NCBI GenBank assembly: GCA_023525975.1
Contig: CM042040.1
Location: forward strand, 57,567,486 to 57,631,485
DNA length: 64,000 nucleotides
From: Smallanthus sonchifolius
Lineage: Eukaryota > Streptophyta > Magnoliopsida > Asterales > Asteraceae
Direction: 5' to 3'
A program made the translations under genes and the position numbers. This document shows, piece by piece, positions 55,940 through 64,000 of the stretch. Under the pieces are notes generated by a model. It was not told the origin of the DNA and did not search any database. It was given only the letters and a program-made list of their open reading frames with translations. Numbering within the stretch: position 1 is the first letter of the stretch; every line of letters starts with the position of its first letter.

Positions 55940-55994
<55 letters not shown>
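53989..55994. mobile_element. (TA)n-bounded element D (about 1.9 kb)
   Basis: It is bounded by the (TA)n arrays at 53,989 and 55,942. Its ends are inverted over about 60 bases: left TATCAAAACCCAC, AACCTTAAAACTCAATCTC, GATTGATGAT; right the complements of TATCAAACCCCAC, AACCTTAAAACCTTATCTC, GGTGGATGAT. The interior has TTACACCAGTGTAA-type palindromes at 55,300-55,590 and the subterminal block at 55,600-55,720. The open frame at 54,388-54,603 is Trp/Gly-rich low-complexity DNA, not a gene. Confidence 0.68.
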
Positions 55995-55997
<3 letters not shown>

Positions 55998-56101
55998 TGG
56001 TTATAATGCAAACCCTTGTGAGTAGAAGAAACCCACTAAACCTCATCACTACCATTCATTTTTCAAAATCAAAGGATGAGATTGATTCTTTCAAAAAAGT
56101 A
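55995..56101. mobile_element. Left end of a (TA)n-bounded element E, cut by a Copia LTR
   Basis: The text after the last (TA)n (GTATGGTTATAATGCAAACC) looks like another element start. It stops at 56,101, where a probable Copia LTR begins with TGTTGGAACC. Confidence 0.35.
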
Positions 56102-56508
56102 TGTTGGAACCTAATAGTCCATAGAAATCAATTAGGTTTTAGAAGTATAACTTTAGAGTTTTCGGTCGAAAACTTTATGTTTTCGGTCAAAAACATTTTT
56201 CGATCAAGAAGATTTCGATCGAAAACTCTCTAGTATAAATAGTTGTGTCTTTTGTATTTCAAGTAACTTTCTCATTTTTGTACTGTGATTTTACAAGTTA
56301 ATCAAGAGAATTTCTGTGTGTTTCTGCTGTTAATACTTGATTACATTACTTGATTAACGAAGCTAATCATCATGAAGTATGCATTTGGTGTGATTGATAG
56401 TATTGAGATTGTTCTTCTTTGATTTATTCATTTTGATGTGGATTTGATTTCTAAATTGATTCCGCCAATTCAGAGAGTGATTGAAGACTTTATTCTTGAA
56501 TATCAACA
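56102..56508 (+). repeat. Probable 5' LTR of a second SIRE-like Copia element
   Basis: The start TGTTGGAACC and an end near TATCAACA give about 407 bases. TTTTCGGTCGAAAA and TTTCGATCGAAAA palindromes at 56,158-56,225 stand just before a TATA box (TATAAATA, 56234-56241), the same design as the first Copia LTR with a different word. The end is uncertain, because about 19 bases separate it from the PBS. Confidence 0.6.
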
Positions 56509-56527
56509 TATATGAGGGAATCAAAAG

Positions 56528-56540
56528 TGGTATCAGAGCT
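56528..56540 (+). promoter_or_regulatory. Primer-binding site of the second Copia element
   Basis: TGGTATCAGAGCT fits initiator tRNA-Met and lies upstream of the decayed gag. Confidence 0.85.
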
Positions 56541-56689
56541 GTTGGTTAATAGCTCTTGGTATTCAAGAAGATTTTAAGTCAAATCTGATCAAATTGAAGT
56601 AATTTGGGTGCCATTGTTGCTGATTTGAAGCTAGTTTTGATGGAGATGAAGTTTGCATCAAGTTTGAAGATTACTGGAGCATACCTTGT

Positions 56690-59152
56690 ATGCTAATCAA
56701 GAACACAACTCCAGATCCGAAGAGTAAAACACTTGATGATATTATCTGTTTACTCGAGTCTTATGAATTGGATGCAAAGAAGAGAGAACTGAACAACAAA
56801 GATAAACAAAATAACTCAAGTTCAACAAATGCAACATTATTTTCTGGAAGTAGTGAAGGAAATAGTGGAACAAAACCTGAGAAAAACAAAGGTTGTTGTG
56901 AACACTCCTCTGGTGAGAAAGTCAAGTCGTCTGGACAAATCCCTGAAGATCAGATTGCTCTGTTCGGAGCTTTTATGAGCAGCTATGATGCACTGGTGAC
57001 AGGAAAGTTATAACCTGCCGTGCATGATGTAGAAGATCTTGTTCAGATCAATCCTGATGACTTGGAATATATAGACTTGCAATGGCAGATGGCCATGATA
57101 GCTGTAAGGGCTAAAAAGTATTTGTAAAAGGTTGGGAAGGATAAGTTGCAGTTTGGTAAAAAGGTTGGTTTTGACAAAGCTAAACTCAGGTGCTACTTCG
57201 CTCGTGAGTGTACTAAGGACAAGAAAAAGAAGGTTGAGGGAAGCGGGGTTAATATGGTGGAAATGATTGATGAATCTAATAAGTCAAAGAAGGCTCCAAC
57301 TGCACTCATGTCCAAACAGCTGAGTAATTGTGAATGGGAGGATGAGATCGAAGATGCTGAGGATGAAATGGATGAAGCCTTGATGGCTGAAATTGAAGAT
57401 TCAATGAAACCAGCTGATATTGCCAGTGACTGTGTGATCAAAATCGATTATAAAGAAAAGGGCAAAGCTGCTGTTTCTGATGAAACTTCATCTGAGAATG
57501 AGGTAAATTCTGAAAATAAATTTGATATATGTTCCTCATTGTGTGTAGATCGAATGCAAAACTATCATGCATCAAACATTTTTCTGATTGCTGAAAATGA
57601 TAAACTAAAAAGAGTAAGCAAAGAATTGAAACAAAATGAAGTAAATTTTACAAGAAAAATTAAAGCATTATTGAAAAATAATGTAACATTTAAAGAATAT
57701 TTGGATTAAAAGGACGTTTTAATCAAAGATCTTTTAGAAAAACTTATCAAATCTGAAACTGATTTAATAAAAGAAAGGGTAATTGTTTCAAAGTGGAAGA
57801 TGCAACAAAATGTCTTTGATGAATGTGTGAGCAAACAGAGAACTTTTTATATCAAAGACGGGTTGGGTTACAACAAGGTTCCACATCCTGAGAATTTTGT
57901 ACCTTTTCCTAAACCGCATGAATCGAATGAGTTGATAAATGTCGAAAATTCTAACTGTCATGATATGTATATTAGTGCAGATATAAACTCAGGGTGTGTG
58001 GATGATGAAAATGAACTTGATGGAGTGAAAAGTTTTTCAGCTTTCAATAAACAGTGCAGTGGGGAGTTTATTAGGGACTGTAAACAGTACCTAGATGTTG
58101 ACTGTAATCTAGATAAATTTGTTTCAATTTCTAGTTTAAATGCTGATGCAAAAAATGTTAATGCTTCGGATTCTGATTATGATATTTCTTATGTTTCGGC
58201 ATGTTCTACTAACGGTTGTGTTGAGTTTGATTGTGTGTCTGAAGTGTCATCAACTTTCTTTGATAAAGTGGTGCATACAGCTAGAGATTATGTCTCACTT
58301 AATAAACTCTCTAGTCTAGTTGGTGATGTGGTCTTAGATGAGTTTGGAAATCCTCTGATTCAAGAGTATGATTTGTCAAGTGAGAGACCAAAGAAAAATA
58401 ATGTCATAGCACCAGAGAATCATATTCTTACAAGTGAGACAGATAACAATAAAGTTGTCAAAGTTAAAGTAAGTGTACCAACAAATGTCCAAAGAAAGTC
58501 TTGGTGTGTCAAAGGCAAAACCATTGATGTCAACGACAAGTTCATTGATGTCAAAGATAAGTCTATTCAAATCAAAGAACAATTAAGAGAGAAAAGTTGT
58601 GGCATAACGAGTGAAGTAGGCGAGTGTTCAAAGTCAAAGTCAAAGCCTAAGAGCTACAATTGCTTTGTGTGTGGTCAGGTTGGTCATTTTGCGAGAAATT
58701 GCAAACACAACTCTAGTGAGTCAAGGTTCACAAAGAACAAAGCGAAAGTTAAGAGCAACGTTAATCAACATTTCAAGCGAGCGTCTGAGAACGACAGTGT
58801 GTCAGAGTCCGGAGTGATACAAAGATACAGTAGTGATTACTTGCTTTCGAGAAATTATCATGCTTTATATTCTAATGTTTGCCGTGATTATGTGCTACCA
58901 AAGTTTGGGAATAAACGTGTCCCAAAAGGTTCACAATATGTGAAGAAATTTAACCAACCAATCTATTTTGCTAAAAAAATTACTATGAAATATACGAAAA
59001 ATGTTGGTTATGTTTGGAAAGTTAAAAATGAACAATCTTCACATATGGTTAGAATAAAGAAAAATATAAAATTGAAAGAACAAGATGTTAAGACTGTAAA
59101 AGGTAAAAGTCAGCTCGGGTCAAAGATGATCTGGGTACCTGTTTATCATTAA
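56690..59152 (+). pseudogene. gag: Decayed SIRE-like Gag, N-terminus and first zinc knuckle deleted
   Basis: One reading frame spans the region with stops at 57011 (TAA), 57125 (TAA) and 57707 (TAA). The text starts at the segment matching residue ~175 of the first Copia Gag (LESYELDAKKRE versus LESYEIEIKKG), so the N-terminal domain is missing; only about 150 bases separate it from the PBS. The first zinc knuckle is reduced to RCYFARECTKD near 57,190, an in-frame loss of its middle. Shared landmarks include DALVTGKL, QINPDDLEYIDLQW and MDEALMAEIEDS. The second knuckle, CFVCGQVGHFARNC at 58,661, is intact. It is not functional. Confidence 0.85.
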
Positions 59153-59198
59153 TTTTGTCTTGAATGTGCAGAGTTTAACCTGGAGGACTATTAATAAT

Positions 59199-62100
59199 GC
59201 TTGGTATGTTGATAGCGGTTGCTCAAGGCACATGACTGGACAAAGAAAAATTCTGAAAAATTTTTGAACTTTTGATGGAGGTTTTGTTGCATTTGTTGGA
59301 GATAAAAAAGGAGGAAAAATAACTGGTCAAGGAACAGTGTCGAATGAACTCATAACATTAGAAAAAGTAAATTTTGTGTCTCAATTGGAATTCAATTTAC
59401 AAAGTGTTTCTCAAGTTTGTGATAAAGACATATCAGTTCATTTTTACTGCAAATGAATGTTTGTTCTTAAAGCCTGGATTGGTTATTCCAGAATAAATGA
59501 TTCTGATGCGTGCTCCAAGGAAATTCAACACATATGTGGTTGACATGAATGATCATACTACAGCAGTAAACGTTTCATGTTTATTATCAAAGGAAACTGG
59601 TTCAGAATCTTATTTGTGGCATCGAAGAATAGGTCATGTGAATTTAAAGAACATGAATAACTTGGTGCATAAAGATTTGGTGTGAGGATTGCCAAAGAAA
59701 GAGTTCATAATTGAAGAAAATTGCATGTCATGTGCAAAGAGAAAACAGCACAAGAAGTCCCATCCAAGAAAAATCATAACAACTTTTACTAGACCTTTAT
59801 TTCTTATTCATATGGATTTGTTTGGTCCAGTTCGAGTTAAAAGCATTGCGAAAAAGTCATATTATCTTGTTATCACAGATGATTTTTCAAAATTTTCATT
59901 GGTGTTTTTCCTTGCAACAAAGGATGAAACACCTGAAACAATTATTGATTTTGTCAAACGAATAGAAAACATCTGTGATAGAAAAGTTTCAATCATTCAT
60001 AGTGACAATGGAACAGAATTTAAAAATAAATTGATAAGTTTGTTTTGTGCAGAAAAAAGAATAACACATCAATATAGTGCTGCAAGAACACATCAACAGA
60101 ATGGAGTAGCTGAAAGGAAGAACAGAACTTTAATAGAAGCTGCTTGAACAATGCTTGTCGATTCCAAGTTGCCCATTATCTTCTGGGATGAAGCAGTAAA
60201 CAATGCATGTTATGTTTTAAACAGAGTTCTTATGGTGAAGCAACTTACAAAGACTTCGTATGAACTATTCTATAAACGAAAGCCATATATCAAGTTCTTC
60301 AGAGCATTTGGTTGTTCTTGTACATTGTTGAATACACAAGATTCATTGCCAAAATTTGCAGTTGTCGGTGATGAATGCTATTTTTTGGGTTATTCTATAT
60401 ATCAGAAAGCTTATAGAGTGTACAACAAAAGAACCAAAATTGTTCAAGAATCGTTTTATGTGGAGTGGCAAGAACTAAATACTCTTACAGATCAAAATGG
60501 ACCTGGCTAGTTCTTTGATGCTGAAGTAATCTTCAAAACTTTTGATCAACAACTTCAAATGGATTCTAATGAAGCAAGTACTTCGGGTACTGTAACTGAG
60601 TCTTCTACAAGTAGTGATCTATCTGTTGGAAAGTTTTTGGTTGGGCCATAGAATTTGATGATTCAAAAGGAGATGTCTGAGAATGATACTACATCAACTC
60701 AAACACAAGAAGATCTTGTTGATAACTCTGTCACTAATGTTGATTATGAAGTACAAGAAATTCCAAGTACAAATGATGAAACAGCAGTTAATGAAGTTCA
60801 GTTGGATCCTGTAAATGATCAGACTGAGGATGTAATTCAAACAAGTTCTTCTAGTGTTGAAGATTCAAATGATCAATTACCAGATTTGAATGATACAAAC
60901 ATGCCAGAATCTGTGGAAGTTGAGCATATTCAAAATCATTAAATTCATTCTGCTCATCCAGTTGAGAATATTATTGGATCTCTTGAAGATGGAGTAAAGA
61001 CAAGAAGTCAAACTGGAAATATAAATGTTTGTTTATACTCATGTTTCTTATCTCAAGAGGAACCAAAGAATGTTAATGTTGCTTTACAAGATCCAGGTTG
61101 GATTGAAGCTATGCAAGAATAATTGCTTCAGTTTAAGAAGTTAAATGTGTGGCATCTTGTGGACTTACCTGAAGGAAAATATCCAATTGGAACGAAGAGG
61201 GTCTTCAGAAACAAAAAGGATGATCGTGGGATTGTAGTTCGGAACAAAGCTCATTTGGTTGTACAAGGTTTTTATCAAGAGGAAGGACTATATTATGATG
61301 ATGTCTTTGCTCCTGTTGCACGAATTGAAGCCATACGAATCTTTTTGGCTTATGCATCGTACAAGAAATTTAATGTATATCAAATGGATGTAAAAACAGC
61401 TTTTCTGTATGGGGTGGTAAAGGAAGAAGTTTACGTGAATCAATCACCAGGTTTTGAAGATCCAACTCATCCATTTCAAGTGTATAAGCTTGATAAAGCA
61501 TTGTACGGGTTACATCAAACGCCTCGTGCGTGGTATGAAACCTTGTCAATACATCTTACATCAAATGGCTTCGTTCGTGGAACAGTTGACAAGACCTTAT
61601 TCCTGAATAAATATGATGCTGATTTGTTAATTGTACAAGTTTATGTCGATGATATTATCTATGGATCAACAAATGAAGCTCTTTACAAAGAATTTGAACA
61701 AGTTATGAAATTAAAGTTTGAAGTGAGCTTGATGGGAAAAATGCAGTTTTTTCTGGGGTTACAAGTTGAGCAGTCTGAATCAGGAATTCTTATTCATCAG
61801 GCCAAATATGTGAAAGATATTCTTACAAAATTCAAAATGACTGATTGAAAATCAGCTTCAACACCAATTGCTCCTCATAAACCTTTAACTGTCGATGCGT
61901 CTGGAGTTGAAGTAAATCAAAAGGCGTATAGGTCAATGATTGGCTCGTTGGTGTTTTTGACTACTAGTCGACCAGACATCATGTTTGATGTTTGCTCTTG
62001 TGCCAGATATCAGGCAGCTCCAAAAAAATCTCATGAATCAGCTGTTAAACGAATTTCCCGATATCTTAAGGGTCGCGTAAATTTAGGTTTATGGTATCCT

Positions 62101-62625
62101 TCTGATTCTGAATTTAATTTCTTTGCTTACACTGACAGTTATTATGGAGGTTGTAAATTGGACAGGAAGTCAAATTCAGGTGGATGTCAATTTTTGGGGG
62201 AGAGACTGGTGTCTTGACAGTGTAAGAAACAAACGAATATATCCACATCAACTGCTGAAGCTGAGTATACTGCTGCCTCGAGCTGTTGTTCACAAGTTAT
62301 CTAGATTCAACATCAAATGCTAGATTTTGGAGTAAATTTCCTGGAAACTCCGATTTATTGTGATAACGAGGCAGTGCTCGGAATAGTAAAAAATCCCATT
62401 CAGCATTCCAAGATAAAGCACATTGCGATCAGGTTACATTTCATTCGTGACTGTTTTGAGAATGGGCTGATTAAAGTGGTCCATGTCGATACCCTAGAGC
62501 AAAAAGCCGATATTTTTACAAAAGCTTTTTCAACAGATCGGTTTAACTCTTTGGTTGAGATGTTGGGGATGATTTCATTTAAAAAAAATAAAAAAATAAT
62601 AATAATTTTTTTTAATAATAAATAG
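59199..62625 (+). pseudogene. pol: Decayed SIRE-like Pol with ten in-frame stops
   Basis: Protease begins WYVDSGCSRHMTG at 59,202, with a stop at 59265 and a one-base frame change near 59,440. From 59,494 to the end the frame is constant but interrupted at 59494, 59683, 60145, 60508, 60649, 60940, 61120, 61846, 62215 and 62302. Recognisable parts: integrase zinc module (LWHRRIGH, CMSCAKRKQH), catalytic text HMDLFGP, HSDNGTEF and NGVAERKNRT; reverse transcriptase (KRVFRNKKDDRG, QMDVKTAFLYG, YVDDIIYGS); RNase H (YTDSYYGGC, then the DNEAVLGIVKNP tail). Four of the stops lie where the first Copia Pol has Arg or Trp, as expected from C-to-T or G-to-A change. Confidence 0.9.
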
Positions 62626-63780
62626 TACATTTTTGAAGTGAAAGACCTTAGAAATATGTTGGTCAAAAATATTTTCTTTTAAGTGTTAAAATTGTGTTGT
62701 GTACGCTTTATATGTGTGTTAGCTTAATGAATGTTTGTTCGTGATATAATTAGTAAATAAAGTCACATCACAATTTTAGGGGGAGAATAAAAGAAAAGAA
62801 AATTTGTGTGTCTGAATGATGTATATATAGGAAATAATAGTACAAGTGTGTGCTGAGCTTATACATGAATTGGATATGATGGTGACATCGGTTATAAGTT
62901 TTGATATGCTGGTAAGCTCTGCATATGTAAATTAGGCGATATTTGTGTGATTAACTAAATATCAATCTTTGTGTTTTACTCACATCGAATATCGGTACTT
63001 TCATCATTCGAATGCAAAGTGAATCTAGTCATACCATGAGACCAGGATCTTGATGAGTTCTTAGCACAATTTGTTTGCTCTATTGACTATATACGTCAAA
63101 TATATGATTTAGAGTTAAACACCTTCATACAACTGATGGTCCTGGTGAAAATCTCGGATGAAAACCAGGAAGTCAGTCTGTTTCGCCCATTGAATCATTC
63201 GTGATTTCAATTGACATATCCAATATCTTACGGATATCCGCATACCCAAATCATTCATGATTCTTCACATCTCATATGAATAATAATGATTCTGTACTAT
63301 CTCAGAAACCAAGACAATGAATCAAAATGATTCTGAATCAATATGACTCCAATCAAATCCACTTGGATTATTTTTCCTGTGCTAAGAACGCTACCTTCAT
63401 ACTGGAGATTGGATCATGATCTGGTGAAATTTTGTGTTAATTCTAAGTTCATTCCATCTCGATTGTGGGGTACACACTGTATTGATTAATATAACCTTAA
63501 ATGTCACACAGTATTTGCTGAAACGTGATGCATGAGTTTATGTGGATAACAATACTGGCATTCAAGGTTGAACTGTTTAGATCCTGATTTGATATGTAAT
63601 GTAGTTAAGACAATATATATTTATGATCCTATGACATTTCAGTTCATCAAAAGAAAATGTCTTTGAATAAAGTAGTTGTTATGATTTGGATTTTATGTTT
63701 AAAGTTTTTTTTTTTTGTTTTTTTTTTTTGTGTGTATGAAAAATAAAGTTCTGGAACAGGTCTTAATGATGTCAAAATGG
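62626..63780 (+). other. Non-coding 3' region of the second Copia element
   Basis: A purine run, TTTTAGGGGGAGAA, at 62,774-62,787 follows pol by about 150 bases, as in the first Copia element. It could be the true polypurine tract or an internal one; no LTR copy clearly starts after it. No env-like ORF is visible. ATTCATGATT and TGATTC words recur at 63,200-63,350. T-runs are near 63,708-63,730. Confidence 0.5.
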
Positions 63781-63783
63781 ACT

Positions 63784-63786
<3 letters not shown>

Positions 63787-63824
<38 letters not shown>

Positions 63825-64000
63825 TGATTTGAAAATTTTCAAAATTTATCATGTTTGGAGTTTTCAGTCAAAATCTCTTGACCGAAAATAAATCATCTGA
63901 TAAAGTTTTCGATCGAAAAGTCATGACTGAAGTTTTCGGTCAAGATTTGAAAAGTCTATATATTCAAAATTTTCGATTGAAAAGATATTTCCCACTTGTA
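63787..64000 (+). repeat. (TA)n array and a TTTTCGATCGAAAA-word stretch at the window edge
   Basis: A (TA)n array at 63,787-63,821 is followed by several TTTTCGGTCAAGA and TTTTCGATCGAAAA words (63,860-64,000). These match the word used in the 5' LTR at 56,158-56,225. This may be the env-leader region or the start of the 3' LTR; the window ends before that can be settled. Confidence 0.5.

Noticed and set aside
55861..56233. Proteins with long Tyr-Ile runs
   Set aside because: They are translations of a (TA)n microsatellite.
63787..64000. Definite 3' LTR of the second Copia element
   Set aside because: The TTTTCGATCGAAAA words match the 5' LTR, but no TG start, TATA box or long alignment can be shown before the window ends.

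Overview
This 64 kb window looks like nuclear DNA from a plant with a repeat-rich genome, most likely a eudicot. The gag and pol types, the repeat styles and the BES1/BZR1 gene point to an asterid, perhaps Asteraceae; that lineage guess is inference. Almost everything is transposable-element DNA in nested layers. I can support one ordinary host gene.

Layout. (1) About 1-29,836 is a three-level nest. The outermost layer is an old, badly decayed Ty3/Gypsy chromovirus (recognisable 25,921-27,216, with its 3' LTR at 27,217-29,836). It was split by a young Ty1/Copia element of SIRE/Maximus type (2,053-24,611, TSD AAAAG), which was itself split by a young Tekay-like chromovirus (3,116-13,015, TSD GTTGT). 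(2) 29,837-32,297 is an LTR of the outer Gypsy family in inverted orientation. (3) 32,690-35,040 holds DNA elements: a partial and a complete Mutator-like element (9-bp TSD) and a small hAT-like element (8-bp TSD). (4) 35,250-39,960 is a LINE remnant on the minus strand, split by a solo Gypsy LTR (36,142-39,095, TSD ATTTA). (5) 40,000-43,670 is AT-rich and contains one fold-back MITE. (6) 43,985-45,660 is a two-exon BES1/BZR1-type brassinosteroid transcription factor gene on the minus strand, with a repeat in its intron and a tRNA-derived SINE on each side. (7) 46,200-49,710 holds a 277-bp tandem triplication and a truncated Gypsy LTR with its primer-binding site. (8) 49,717-56,100 is a chain of elements abutting at (TA)n arrays. 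(9) 56,102 to the end is a decayed second SIRE-like Copia element.

How parts work together. In each autonomous retroelement the LTR drives transcription, tRNA primes reverse transcription at the PBS, and gag and pol encode capsid, protease, reverse transcriptase, RNase H and integrase. The young Copia element adds a long, broken env-like ORF. The young Gypsy carries a frameshift and a nonsense codon and so probably depends on other copies. The host gene encodes a nuclear transcription factor that would act downstream of BIN2-type kinases.

The most interesting signals are: a donor/hairpin/acceptor signature shared by four LTR families; an element-specific TCGAAACTA word confined to non-coding parts of the Copia element; a gene-like spliced leader ahead of its env-like ORF; and the (TA)n-anchored chain with a shared subterminal block.
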